From Promethearchaeota archaeon (GTDB lineage: Archaea > Asgardarchaeota > Lokiarchaeia > Sigyniarchaeales > SOKP01): DNA of 64,000 bases. Made by a program: the position numbers and the translations under genes. The stretch's first letter is position 1. Every line of letters begins with the position of its first letter. Under the pieces are notes generated by a model, which worked only from the letters and a program-made list of their open reading frames with translations, made no database searches and was not told the DNA's origin. The stretch covers positions 310,001-374,000 of the forward strand of contig JAHPZA010000009.1 of NCBI GenBank assembly GCA_019058445.1, given 5' to 3'. Below are positions 44,622 to 53,505 of the stretch, one piece after another.

Positions 44622-45474
44622 AATGTATGTTAGTCAAAATTCAAAAGTGGTTGTTCAAGGAATAACTGGAAATCAAGGGGCCTTTCATACCAAATTAATG
44701 TTAGAGTATGGAACTAATATTGTTGCGGGAGTTACACCAAAAAAGGGAGGGCAAGAGGTACATGGTGTACCTGTTTTTAATTCCGTTAAAGAAGCAGTCT
44801 CAGAAAAAGACTGTGATACAAGTATTATCTTTGTTCCAGCAAAATTTATGTTTGAAGCTGTAAAGGAAAGTATATTAGCAGGTATCGCGATGACTTGTAT
44901 TATTACAGAAAATGTCCCAGTCTTTGATATGTTAAGACTAGTTGAGATGGCTCAAGAAAGAAAACAGCATCTTCTTGGTCCAAATTGTCCAGGAATGATG
45001 ATACCAGACAAAATAAAGCTAGGAATAATGCCAGGAGATATGTGTCATTACGGCAATGTAGCGGTGATTTCAAAAAGTGGTACTCTTTCTTATGAAATTA
45101 CTAAAACAATTGGTAACGCAGGAATTGGAGTTTCGGCTTATATTGGCATTGGAGGAGATCCCATTAGAGGGAAGACAATGATTGAAGCTGTTGAATATTA
45201 TTCTAACGATCCTAACACTAAAAAAATTGTACTTATTGGAGAAATAGGAAGTGATGAGGAAGAAAAGACTGCTGAATTTATAAAAGAGCATGTTTCTAAG
45301 CCCATCATTGCATATATTGCGGGAAAAAGTGCCCCTGAGGGAAAAAGAATGGGTCATGCGGGAGCTATAATTTCTGGAGATTTTGGTACAGCCCAAGGAA
45401 AGATTAAAGCATTAAAAAATGCTGGAGCTTTAATAGCAGATTTACCATGGGAAATCCCTAATCTTTTAAAATAA
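44614..45474 (+). CDS. sucD: succinyl-CoA synthetase (ADP-forming) alpha subunit
   Basis: 286 residues from GTG 44614, overlapping sucC. VVVQGITGNQGAFHTKLM is the CoA-binding Rossmann block. The phospho-His loop is GHAGAIISGDFGTAQGK, and GPNCPGMMIPDKIKLGIMPG is conserved in the family. The final LPWEIPNLL completes a normal C-terminus. Together with sucC it would form the alpha-beta heterodimer or tetramer. Confidence 0.95.
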   Translation: MAKMYVSQNSKVVVQGITGNQGAFHTKLMLEYGTNIVAGVTPKKGGQEVHGVPVFNSVKEAVSEKDCDTSIIFVPAKFMFEAVKESILAGIAMTCIITENVPVFDMLRLVEMAQERKQHLLGPNCPGMMIPDKIKLGIMPGDMCHYGNVAVISKSGTLSYEITKTIGNAGIGVSAYIGIGGDPIRGKTMIEAVEYYSNDPNTKKIVLIGEIGSDEEEKTAEFIKEHVSKPIIAYIAGKSAPEGKRMGHAGAIISGDFGTAQGKIKALKNAGALIADLPWEIPNLLK

Positions 45475-45494
45475 TCAGAAAAATACTAAGTCTA

Positions 45495-46193
45495 ATGTCA
45501 GAATGGAATGTAAAACTAATTGAAAAGATTGAAAGAACTAAGGATACCAAAAGCTTTCGCTTTGAGCGTCCAGAAAATTTCACATACCTTCCCGGGCAAT
45601 TTACTACTTTTTATATACCGAAAGAAGGAAATGGTGAATTATTTCACCATTTTTCATTTTCTAGTTCTCCAACTGAACCATTTATTGAATTTACAACCCG
45701 TATCCGAGAAAGTGAATACAAACAGAGATTAGATCAACTTTCTCTTGGAACCACAATAAGGATAAGCACTATATTAGGAAAATTTTCATTAACTAAAAAA
45801 ATAAATAAGGTTGTTTTCATCTGTGCTGGAATAGGAATCACAGCGGCTAGGTCAAATATAAAATGGGTAATTGATACTCAAACTAACATTGACATAATAT
45901 TGTTGTACGGTAATAGAGACTTAAATAATATAGCTTTTAAAAATGAATTAGAAGCAATTAAGCAAAATAATTTTAAATTGTTTCATATTCTTTCCCACCC
46001 TACTGAGGATTGGAAAGGATGGAAGGGACGAATTAATGAACATTTTATATTATATAGTGTTCCAGATTGGGAGGAAAGAAGATGGTTTATCTCGGGACCA
46101 CCAGCGATGGTTGACATGGTTGAAAAAATTCTTACAGAAGATATATGTGTTCCTATGGAGATTATAAGAGAAGAATTCTATATAGGTTATTAA
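45495..46193 (+). CDS. FAD-dependent ferredoxin/NAD(P)H reductase-like protein
   Basis: 232 residues. FAD domain motifs are LPGQFTTFYIP, HHFSFSSSPTEPFIEFTTRIR (the RxFS-type site with HHFSFSS) and RISTILGKFSL. The nucleotide-binding half has VVFICAGIGITAARSNIKW and LLYGNRDLNNIAF, and the final REEFYIGY is the usual aromatic end. There is no fused [2Fe-2S] domain, so a separate ferredoxin or partner must deliver electrons. It lies 20 nt after sucD and is probably co-transcribed; it may recycle ferredoxin reduced by Kor. Confidence 0.85.
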   Translation: MSEWNVKLIEKIERTKDTKSFRFERPENFTYLPGQFTTFYIPKEGNGELFHHFSFSSSPTEPFIEFTTRIRESEYKQRLDQLSLGTTIRISTILGKFSLTKKINKVVFICAGIGITAARSNIKWVIDTQTNIDIILLYGNRDLNNIAFKNELEAIKQNNFKLFHILSHPTEDWKGWKGRINEHFILYSVPDWEERRWFISGPPAMVDMVEKILTEDICVPMEIIREEFYIGY

Positions 46194-46245
46194 AAAAAGG
46201 AAACTAATTATTTCTGTAAAGTGATTTTGAGGATAAAAATGCCAT

Positions 46246-47250
46246 TTAAAGTAATAAATCACACATATCTCTTAGTTCAAAAGGAATCTTTTTTTTACGT
46301 CCATATACTTTCAAAATCCAGTACGCATCAGGACAATATGAGGTAATAAAATTGCCCTCATCTGAAAATTTTTCAAAAAATCCACTTTCCTCTTTAAAAT
46401 CATTCATCCTCTTAAGTGCAATAGTTTCAATAATATCAGTTCTTAATTGATGGCCTACACCACCACCGCAACATGTTTTTGGAACTTTTGTTAATACATT
46501 ATATCCACTCTTTTTGTATAAATCTTCTAATATCTCAACAATTCCGGGAAATTCTCCATTTCTTAGAGGACATGCATGTTGGATAACTAAATTTCCTGAC
46601 TTCTTTTTTTCAGCAGGAGAAAGAAATTCTGTAAAATAGTTAATTTCGAGATCTGACATGCTAAACTCTTTTTTAAAAACCATGTAGCAACTAGGACAAG
46701 CAGTAATTATTCTTTTATATCCATTTTCTTTAAATATAGTTTTATTTTTGTTAACTAATTTATGATATGTATCCATTACTCCATTGCATAAAATAGGATA
46801 TCCGCAGCATATTTCTTTATCCAAAAGAGTAAAGTCTATTTTTTTATGCAATAAATATTTAATGAGATTCTCGGCATATACGGGAGTTTTCACAGCAGTA
46901 AAGCATCCTAAATATAAAAGGGTTTCAGATTCTTTAGGAATACCTTCAGGGAAGTTAACTCTACTCTTATTCATAGTAAATGGTGTTCCAAATGTCTCTA
47001 ATGCGTTAATAGTATCATTTAATCCCTTTATCTTTCCTCCATCCTTTAGAAATCTCTCTTTTAACTGAAATCTTTCTACTGAAGTACCGCAATCATTGCA
47101 ATGTATGCAATTATAGACTCGAAAATAATCATCCTGCTTGAATCTATAATCACTTTCAAGAAGTTTTTTAACTTCTTCATTAGTAATAAAATGGTCGGGA
47201 TCCGCTTCTCGACAAGGACAATAATAATCTTCTTGCTTAAAATCATTCAT
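46246..47250 (-). CDS. HdrB-like CCG-domain protein
   Basis: 334 residues. Two CCG cysteine modules are visible: EICCGYPILCNG with ACPSCYMVF, and TCCGGGVGHQLRTDI with SYCPDAYWI, the latter lacking the second Cys of C-x2-C. The N-terminus has YNCIHCNDCGTSVERF, a short Fe-S type motif. CCG domains ligate non-cubane [4Fe-4S] clusters in HdrB and occur in SdhE, GlpC and LutA. It overlaps its paralogue upstream by 4 nt. It could be a thiol/disulfide or quinone/electron-transfer subunit, perhaps serving SdhAB, which lacks anchors here. Confidence 0.8.
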   Translation of the reverse strand: MNDFKQEDYYCPCREADPDHFITNEEVKKLLESDYRFKQDDYFRVYNCIHCNDCGTSVERFQLKERFLKDGGKIKGLNDTINALETFGTPFTMNKSRVNFPEGIPKESETLLYLGCFTAVKTPVYAENLIKYLLHKKIDFTLLDKEICCGYPILCNGVMDTYHKLVNKNKTIFKENGYKRIITACPSCYMVFKKEFSMSDLEINYFTEFLSPAEKKKSGNLVIQHACPLRNGEFPGIVEILEDLYKKSGYNVLTKVPKTCCGGGVGHQLRTDIIETIALKRMNDFKEESGFFEKFSDEGNFITSYCPDAYWILKVYGRKKKIPFELRDMCDLLL

Positions 47251-48263
47251 AGGAGTAATTCAAATATATCTTTAGCTTTTGGATGAATTTTACATTGTTT
47301 ACTAAATCTGCGTAATATCCACCAGCAACTTACACAATAGGTCGTAGCAAAATCCACATTATCTCTGTCAAAATCTTCCATACGTTTTTTAGCAACAGCT
47401 TCAATAATATCTGTTCGATGCATATAGCCAAGTCCTCCTCCACAACACCAATGGGGAACATCTATTACATTGTAACCACTTTGTTTCAATATATTATCCA
47501 CATTCTCAGAAACATCATCTCGACCACGATTTATTAGTTGACAAAGATGCTGAACCTCAATTGACCCAGATTTTTTAGTTTTTGACGGTTTTAAATAATC
47601 TATAATATACTTAAAATCGACTTCTCCATCCATCTCTGGTTTATAATAGGTATTGAAGAGAAAATAACAAGCCGGACAAAGACAAATAACTTTTTTATAT
47701 TTTTTAAAAATTTCGATGTTTTCTTTTTTGCATGTTTCAAATTCTTCCATAGATCCCGAAGCAAACCATGGCCAGCCACAACAAATTTCTGTGTCCAAGA
47801 TGGTAAAATCAATATTTTGATTTAAGAGATACTGTAGAGAGTGCTCTGTATACCGGGGAATCCTGATTGTTGAGAGACAGCCCATAAAAAAAAGGGTATC
47901 AGACTCTTTTGGAATACCCTCAAGACGTTTTATTCTCATTTTATTAGTTGGATAGGGGGTTCGAAAGTTTCTGAAACATTCACGCATCTCTTCAAGACCC
48001 TCAACAGTGAGATCTTGAGAGAGAAATTTTTGCTTTAATTTTATGCGTTCCATTTCAGTTTCACACAACCCGCAATGGACACAATTATAGATCTTTAAAT
48101 AGTCATCCTGGGTAAATTCAATTTTATCAAGCTTATTGACCATTTCCTTAACTTCATCATCACTATAAAAATGTTGAGGATCAATCTCCTCAGTTGGATA
48201 TTTTTTTCTGCCTTTAGGATATTTTAAATAATCGCCCATAAAAATACTTACCCTATTTATCAT
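47247..48263 (-). CDS. HdrB-like CCG-domain protein
   Basis: 338 residues and paralogous to the next gene along its length. CCG modules are EICCGWPWFASGSMEEF with CLCPACYFLF, and HWCCGGGLGYMHRTDI with TYCVSCWWILRRF; this copy retains the last C-x2-C that its partner lost. The N-terminal YNCVHCGLCETEMER is a C-x2-C-x2-C remnant of a 4Fe-4S site. Conserved GGGxGxxxRTDIIEA blocks show common origin. The intact/partly degenerate pair suggests a heterodimer in which only some clusters are complete. Confidence 0.8.
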   Translation of the reverse strand: MINRVSIFMGDYLKYPKGRKKYPTEEIDPQHFYSDDEVKEMVNKLDKIEFTQDDYLKIYNCVHCGLCETEMERIKLKQKFLSQDLTVEGLEEMRECFRNFRTPYPTNKMRIKRLEGIPKESDTLFFMGCLSTIRIPRYTEHSLQYLLNQNIDFTILDTEICCGWPWFASGSMEEFETCKKENIEIFKKYKKVICLCPACYFLFNTYYKPEMDGEVDFKYIIDYLKPSKTKKSGSIEVQHLCQLINRGRDDVSENVDNILKQSGYNVIDVPHWCCGGGLGYMHRTDIIEAVAKKRMEDFDRDNVDFATTYCVSCWWILRRFSKQCKIHPKAKDIFELLL

Positions 48264-48308
48264 AAAAATGCGTTTATAATTAATAAAATAAAAAAAAAGA
48301 ATATTTCA

Positions 48309-48467
48309 TTATTTATCTTCTTTCAGTTTTACATCTGTTCTTTGTATGCCGACTTCTTTACTAGATGGTATAGCTGTGCCACAGTGGTCTTTTTTAGCCT
48401 CACCCTCTTTAAAGGCTTTATCCATTTCTTTCTCTAATTCATCTTCTGTCCATTCTTTATCAGTCAT
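48309..48467 (-). CDS. small acidic protein, 52 aa
   Basis: ATG 48467 gives MTDKEWTEDELEKEMDKAF and a single Cys (KDHCGTAIPSS). An in-frame ATG further upstream at 48545 would add a hydrophobic segment that lies in the normal spacer before the FTR gene stop, so the shorter start is preferred. It lies 46 nt upstream of the CCG pair and 130 nt after the FTR-like gene, inside the same minus-strand run. No family is recognised. Its place suggests a small accessory subunit of the CCG/FTR complex. Confidence 0.5.
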   Translation of the reverse strand: MTDKEWTEDELEKEMDKAFKEGEAKKDHCGTAIPSSKEVGIQRTDVKLKEDK

Positions 48468-48597
48468 AATATAAAATATCACACTCAAATAAATAAAAAT
48501 TAGGTTTATAAAATATTGAATAATCGTTAAAAAATGCAAATCCATCTTAAGAAAGAAAAATTGAAAATAAAAAGTAGTTAAAAATGGTATATTTTTA

Positions 48598-48966
48598 CTA
48601 TTGTTGATTTATGTATTCTAACGCAGCATTTTCCTTTTCAACAGGGCGTCTCTCAGGTACATTTATATATTCTTTTCCTATACTCTCATAATAATCTTTT
48701 CGCATATATAAATTACAATAACAAGCGCCAAACTCGGGAACATCCTTTTGAGCATAATCACATGGGCAGATTAAGTCTCTATCCAACTCTCGGTTCCCAC
48801 AAGCCAAACGGCAGGGACATGATTGGTAGCCCAAATTTTTCTTATTTTCTACGAGTCCGTCAATCAAATCATTTAATGTTTTTTGATCTTTGTTTAATAT
48901 CCATCCGTTCTTTTCGGCTACTTGTTTACAATACTGAAGCATTCCGTCTTTTGTTTCCATGTCCAT
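48598..48966 (-). CDS. ferredoxin:thioredoxin reductase catalytic subunit-like protein
   Basis: 122 residues. The FTR beta pattern is conserved as C50-P-C52-R, C67-P-C69 and C82-Y-C84. In plant and cyanobacterial FTR the third pair is C-H-C, whose His beside the cluster takes part in catalysis; here it is Tyr. An additional Cys56 is present. The family uses a [4Fe-4S] cluster next to a redox disulfide to reduce thioredoxin-like partners with ferredoxin electrons. It overlaps the preceding glutaredoxin-like gene by 1 nt, so that protein is the obvious partner. Confidence 0.88.
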   Translation of the reverse strand: MDMETKDGMLQYCKQVAEKNGWILNKDQKTLNDLIDGLVENKKNLGYQSCPCRLACGNRELDRDLICPCDYAQKDVPEFGACYCNLYMRKDYYESIGKEYINVPERRPVEKENAALEYINQQ

Positions 48967-49298
48967 TATGTTTCCTCCCCTTGTTTCATTAATTCTTCAT
49001 ATTTATTCGGATCATATCCCACTACTACATCTTTTGCGTCGCACACCATATATGGATATGAAATTCGGTTTTGATAGTTAGTTCTTAAATAATCAAGTAT
49101 TTCGGATTTTTGAGATGTCTGTATTTTATCCACATCTACATAACGATATTTTATATTACGCCCGTTTAACCAAGCTTTACACTTTTTACACCACATGCAA
49201 GTACTGAGGGTGAATATAGTGATCTCTCTTTTTGCATTTTCTCCCTCAACTTGAACTGCTAAATTATCTATTAATTCTTCTGTCGTCATAAAAATCAT
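48966..49298 (-). CDS. glutaredoxin-like protein (CMWC)
   Basis: 110 residues. The active site is C34-M-W-C37 with another Cys at 40 (KKCKAWL) in the helix after ITIFTLSTCMW. SYPYMVC supplies the cis-Pro strand, and the tail VVVGYDPNKYEELM is typical of NrdH/Grx-like proteins that recognise partner proteins rather than glutathione. It starts 50 nt after the HEAT protein and abuts the FTR-like gene. A second small glutaredoxin-like gene is at 54.7 kb. Confidence 0.85.
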   Translation of the reverse strand: MIFMTTEELIDNLAVQVEGENAKREITIFTLSTCMWCKKCKAWLNGRNIKYRYVDVDKIQTSQKSEILDYLRTNYQNRISYPYMVCDAKDVVVGYDPNKYEELMKQGEET

Positions 49299-49347
49299 AT
49301 TTTTTATAATTTAGATCTCTATTAAATTAAATTGTTTAATCTAATAT

Positions 49348-49797
49348 TTAGGATTTTTTAATATTACTTTTCCATTCTGGGTCTATACAGTTGAACGCTT
49401 CTTCTGTTAAGCTTCGAATCTCACTGTCGCAGGAATCTAATAATATTCCTAAATGTTCAAGTGCTCTCTTATCCCCTATTTTCATCAAGCTTTCGACGAT
49501 TAAGAAGATCCGCTGCATATCTTGCTGATCTTCTGGTAGTTCTAACTCTTTTTTTAAAACATCCACAATCAGCATGGTGGCTTTAACATCTTTAATTTCA
49601 CCCATCGCTTCAATAATGCGATTTATAACAATGGGATCTTTTTCCGATTTTAGAACTTTAGCCAAAGAATTAGTTGCTCTCTTATCTTTCAAGTATCCTA
49701 AGTGACTGGCCGCTGCTACCCTTTCCATAGTAGTTTCTCCATGAAATAATTTCTTTATCGTTTGATTAAATTCCACGTTTTTAGTTTCCCAATCCAT
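49348..49797 (-). CDS. HEAT-repeat protein
   Basis: 149 residues forming about four paired-helix repeats: AASHLGYLKDKRATNSLAKVL, INRIIEAMGEIKDVKAT, IVESLMKIGDKRALEHLG and a last repeat ending FNCIDPEWKS. There are no catalytic residues. HEAT/PBS-lyase repeats usually act as scaffolds. It is the first gene of the minus-strand Grx-FTR-CCG run. Its 189-bp divergent spacer with the longin-GTPase gene probably contains the promoters for both. Confidence 0.75.
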   Translation of the reverse strand: MDWETKNVEFNQTIKKLFHGETTMERVAAASHLGYLKDKRATNSLAKVLKSEKDPIVINRIIEAMGEIKDVKATMLIVDVLKKELELPEDQQDMQRIFLIVESLMKIGDKRALEHLGILLDSCDSEIRSLTEEAFNCIDPEWKSNIKKS

Positions 49798-49986
49798 CTT
49801 AATAGAAAAAAGAGCCTTTAAACATTAGAACTTGATGTTTATAATTTATAGAATTTCATTGTTTTATGAAGTAATTCTAAAAGATAATAAGGAAAGTTTT
49901 TAATATTTTAATTTAGCACACATTTTTAACCTCGTTCTTTTATAATCTTATTAATTTTAAGTTCGATTTTAAATACTTTTAGGAAA

Positions 49987-51066
49987 TTGGAGATGTCTGA
50001 GAAAAATAATAACGCTATTAATGCTAACTCTCATCCAAAAGAAAAAATACTTTGTATATCTTATTTTGATCAGATAATAGGCCCAAATCAATTTTATTGT
50101 AAGGAGCCTTTAATTGACAATGAATATCCGAATTTAAATCGAATTCTCGAATTCAATGAAGAGCCAGGAAGTTTTATTTTTGCATTTCGGAAATATCAAA
50201 CTGTTAATCATATATTTACCATTGATTCTGAATATGCAAGAGGAGGTGAGGAGCTTTTGATGATCTCTTATATGATAAGAGCAGCCTACTTTCGAAATGA
50301 AATTGTTGATGTGTTTAAATATTTAGAAAGTAAAAAGCCCATCCTTGAGAATTATGCCGAAGAACTAAAAAAATTAAAGGAACTTCCTGAAATATTACAT
50401 AGTAAGAATAAATCTGGTTTAAAAGGAAATATTCTTGAAATAAGCTCAGAAAAATTCAAAAATAAATTTCTAAAATTGTACCAAAAATATTTTCAAGAAC
50501 TTTCACCTAAGTTCGAACTTGAATCTCCAGTTCAACTTCAAAAAATTCCAAAAAAGATATTTATTCTTGGTGAGAGAAATACCGGAAAAACGGCTTTCTT
50601 GAGTAGTGTGGAGGATATTCAATTCCACAATCAGATAAACAATGACTTACCCACAATGATTTATGAGCTGTTAATAGATAATCTCACTATCTTAACCTAC
50701 GATTGTATTGAACAAAATTTTGATTGTGATCGGTGTAAAAACTACGGTGGATGCATTAAAAATGCCCAAGGCTTTATAGTAATGCTTAATGCGAGTGATA
50801 AAAATTCTATTGCTGGTAGTATAGAGAAGTTTCAAAAAATAGTAAAAAAATGCGAGGAAATTGAGAACAAAAAAATACCGATTGTAATAATTGGAAATTT
50901 ATTTAATGATAAAGAAGAAATTGATTCAGACTGCATATATAATATGTTTAATTTGAAAGAGCTAAAGGAATGTGGTATGAAAATCAAATATTATGCAATA
51001 AATGTTTTAAATGACAATGACACGATAATGAAAGCGCTAAGATGGCTTGTTCGGCACATGATTTAA
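49987..51066 (+). CDS. longin-like domain fused to a divergent GTPase domain
   Basis: 359 residues from TTG 49987, or ATG 49993. Residues 20-150 (ILCISYFDQIIGPNQFYC, then IFAFRKYQTVNHIFTID and MISYMIRAAYFR) look like a longin/roadblock-type alpha-beta domain starting at a GPxxF turn. The C-terminal GTPase-like half has the P-loop GERNTGKT at 195-202 and TYD at 237-239 where G3 would be. The G3 Gly-Gln is replaced by C240, C247, C250 and C256, a likely zinc-binding insert. The fourth motif is IGNLFND instead of NKxD. GTP binding may persist, but hydrolysis is doubtful. Longin plus GTPase architectures are Asgard-like and suggest a membrane-trafficking or scaffold role, which is inference. Confidence 0.65.
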   Translation: MEMSEKNNNAINANSHPKEKILCISYFDQIIGPNQFYCKEPLIDNEYPNLNRILEFNEEPGSFIFAFRKYQTVNHIFTIDSEYARGGEELLMISYMIRAAYFRNEIVDVFKYLESKKPILENYAEELKKLKELPEILHSKNKSGLKGNILEISSEKFKNKFLKLYQKYFQELSPKFELESPVQLQKIPKKIFILGERNTGKTAFLSSVEDIQFHNQINNDLPTMIYELLIDNLTILTYDCIEQNFDCDRCKNYGGCIKNAQGFIVMLNASDKNSIAGSIEKFQKIVKKCEEIENKKIPIVIIGNLFNDKEEIDSDCIYNMFNLKELKECGMKIKYYAINVLNDNDTIMKALRWLVRHMI

Positions 51067-51183
51067 TTACTTATATATAAAAATATTTCTCCTTTCCTTG
51101 AGGCTCTTGACATAAAAAAAAGATAAAAATAGTAGATTAGTTTAATCAATATATTAAGAGACTCGAAATAATTTTATTAAATA

Positions 51184-52278
51184 TTATATTTTAGTCATTT
51201 CTTTTTTTCTTTCTAAAATTGCTGAATATAATTGTTCTTTTGTTTCGAAAGGAATATCTATTTTTTCCTTTTTATTAAGCTGAATTGCATTTACTGGGCA
51301 AGTAGGAACACAGTTTCCACAACCAATACATTTTTTTTTATTTAATTTTGCAATTCCTTTACGCAATTTTATGGCATTCATCTGACAACGATCTACACAA
51401 GTTCCGCACCCCTGACATAATTCAAGATCTATTTCTGCTTGAAATGTACTAGATAACAACTTTGCAGGTTGAGGAAGGATTTTACAATTTGAAAGCATTC
51501 CACAACAGCACCCGCAACAGCTGCAAATAAATTCTGGATTTATTGTATTAAAGGCTTGTAAAACCAAGCCTTCTTCCTCGTTTTTTTGAATTATTTGAAG
51601 AGCTTCCTCTTTACTCACTTCACGCCCCCACCCCTGATCATTATATAACTGAGCCATATCTCCAAATCCAATACATGTTTCAAGTCTAGAAGTCATTTTA
51701 CACGACTCTCCAATCATTTTCTTTCCTTGACGGCATATACATTCAGCTACGCCTATTGGACCTTTAGTGTTTTCAATTATTTTTCTTAGTTCATCATATG
51801 TTGGTATATAATGTTCAGGAGTTATACTTTTTTCAACTGGAACTGTCCGAAATTGTGAAATTTGTGTACCAAATACTTCATTCATAAATGGCCCATAAGC
51901 ATAAGACCAAAAATCATTGTAAAATTCTTCAGTGAGTTTATTTATTTGATATTCATACATTCCAATTAAGAGGTAAGCATTAGCATAATATCTTTTACCG
52001 TTAATAGTTTTATAATGGATAGCTCCCTTTTTAACCATTTTGTCTAGAACGTGTGTTAGATCATGAACAGATATCTCTATGTCATTAACTCGCTCATAAA
52101 TTATCTCTGAAGGTTCATACGAATCGCTTAACTTGCATGCAATTTTTGCTTCATCTGGGGAAAATAAATGTTTTAATAATTCTATTTCAATCCCTGATTC
52201 TGTAGGAGGGAATCCGATTGGGAATTTATCCAGATGTTTTTGTAATTTTCTATAAATATCAGATTGAGCCTCATTCAT
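51184..52278 (-). CDS. winged-helix/Cys-rich/ferredoxin fusion, paralogue 1
   Basis: 364 residues. Residues 20-115 look like a winged helix (GIEIELLKHLFSPDEAKIAC, then VHDLTHVLDKMVKKGAI and a wing KTINGKRYYANAYL). The middle region has CICRQGKKMIGESCKM and then six Cys in eight residues (CSCCGCCC, encoded at 51502-51525). Two [4Fe-4S] ferredoxin motifs end the protein: CQGCGTCVDRCQM and CIGCGNCVPTCPV. It is 30 nt downstream of paralogue 2. I do not recognise a named enzyme. A redox-sensing regulator or an electron-transfer hub are both possible. Confidence 0.75.
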   Translation of the reverse strand: MNEAQSDIYRKLQKHLDKFPIGFPPTESGIEIELLKHLFSPDEAKIACKLSDSYEPSEIIYERVNDIEISVHDLTHVLDKMVKKGAIHYKTINGKRYYANAYLLIGMYEYQINKLTEEFYNDFWSYAYGPFMNEVFGTQISQFRTVPVEKSITPEHYIPTYDELRKIIENTKGPIGVAECICRQGKKMIGESCKMTSRLETCIGFGDMAQLYNDQGWGREVSKEEALQIIQKNEEEGLVLQAFNTINPEFICSCCGCCCGMLSNCKILPQPAKLLSSTFQAEIDLELCQGCGTCVDRCQMNAIKLRKGIAKLNKKKCIGCGNCVPTCPVNAIQLNKKEKIDIPFETKEQLYSAILERKKEMTKI

Positions 52279-52307
52279 TTTCTACTCATCTCAGTTTCTT
52301 TAATTTA

Positions 52308-53441
52308 TTATTTCATTATTTCTGCGGGTTTCTCAATTCTAGGAATCAATACTACAACTTCTCTTGGCCCTGTTCTTTTTAATTCAAGAGCTTCTTGAGG
52401 ACAATGATAAGCGCATATTCCACAGCCAATGCATCTTGTCTTATTGATTTCTAATAATTCATTTATTAAGTCTAATGCTTCCATAGGACATTTTTTTACG
52501 CATGTTTGACAGCCTACACAGAGTTCTTCATTCAATGACACTTCATAAGATGTTAATGCCTTCATTGGTAAATTACCCTCATAAAGACTGTGAAAAACTT
52601 CACAGCAACATTTACAGCAATTGCATATAGCAAATTCATCATTATTAGTATCTTGATAGGAATGAAAAGTTCTATGAACAAGACCTAAATCCTCTGCTTC
52701 CTTTAATAATTTAATTGCTTCATCTTTAGAAATTTCCTCAGCAAAATGATAATCTATATAAAATTGAGCAACTCTTCCAAAGAATAAACAATTTTTTTTT
52801 GGTGCTGCAATCTTGCATGGATCATTTAAGAGCTCTCTATGGTGCCTGCAATAGCAATTAGATACAGAAATAACATCAAATTTTTTGACTATCTGAGATG
52901 CAATTTCTAAAGGTAAAATTAATTCCTCAGGAGTTTCCATTTTTTCTTCTACTGGAACAATCCGATATATTGGTGTAGTTTGCTCAAATAATTTCATAGT
53001 AGTATCATAGTTCTTTTGATATCCCTCTCCAATATCTTGGAAATAAGCTTCAAAAAGTTGTGCTAATATCGTTTGCTTTTCCCCCGATTCTCCCTTCATA
53101 AATTGCATCTCAAAAATACCCGGTACAGGTCCTAATAAATAATATACCATAACACCTGTACTTCTACTTGGTGTGGCTATCATTACGCCATTTTTTACCA
53201 TTTGTTCTACTAATTTAAGAACCGTTTGCTTATCTAACTTTGAATTTGATATTAATTGATCTAAATTCATTGAACGCTTTTTAAATAATAGAATAATTTT
53301 TGCTTGCTCCTCAGTAAATAACAACTTAATAATTTTAATTAATGATTCGCTAACTGGAAAGGGTACTCCTCCTGATTTAATAAGCTTTCTTGCTACTTTA
53401 TACCATAATTTATTGTCATCTGACAATTTTTTCGACCTCAT
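52308..53441 (-). CDS. winged-helix/Cys-rich/ferredoxin fusion, paralogue 2
   Basis: About 377 residues from ATG 53441; an in-frame GTG at 53480 would overlap the promoter region and is less likely. The N-terminal winged helix is EEQAKIILLFKKRSMNLDQL, QTVLKLVEQMVKNGVM and the wing TGVMVYYL. The middle has CYCRHHRELLNDPCKI and CNCCKCCC (52602-52625). The ends are CVGCQTCVKKCPMEA and CIGCGICAYHCPQEA. It is divergent from the TrmB-like regulator, with the TGTGATCACA dyad between them, so regulation by that protein is plausible. Confidence 0.78.
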   Translation of the reverse strand: MRSKKLSDDNKLWYKVARKLIKSGGVPFPVSESLIKIIKLLFTEEQAKIILLFKKRSMNLDQLISNSKLDKQTVLKLVEQMVKNGVMIATPSRSTGVMVYYLLGPVPGIFEMQFMKGESGEKQTILAQLFEAYFQDIGEGYQKNYDTTMKLFEQTTPIYRIVPVEEKMETPEELILPLEIASQIVKKFDVISVSNCYCRHHRELLNDPCKIAAPKKNCLFFGRVAQFYIDYHFAEEISKDEAIKLLKEAEDLGLVHRTFHSYQDTNNDEFAICNCCKCCCEVFHSLYEGNLPMKALTSYEVSLNEELCVGCQTCVKKCPMEALDLINELLEINKTRCIGCGICAYHCPQEALELKRTGPREVVVLIPRIEKPAEIMK

Positions 53442-53495
53442 TAGATATATTATTGTTATGGTGACAGAACAATCGCACACTTATAAATGTTATTG

Positions 53496-53505
53496 TGTGA
53501 TCACA
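53496..53505. promoter_or_regulatory. TGTGATCACA dyad, candidate operator
   Basis: A perfect 10-bp palindrome in the 104-bp divergent region between paralogue 2 (ATG 53441) and the TrmB-like regulator (ATG 53546). A second inverted pair, CACAC at 53476-53480 and GTGTG at 53495-53499, overlaps it. An A+T-rich TTTAAATAA element lies between the dyad and the plus-strand ATG. Placement on both promoters suggests repression of both genes, probably by the adjacent regulator. Confidence 0.45.

Noticed and set aside
53442..53480. GTG at 53480 as the start of Fe-S paralogue 2
   Set aside because: It would place the N-terminus in the divergent promoter region; ATG 53441 follows an A+T-rich promoter-like stretch and aligns with paralogue 3.
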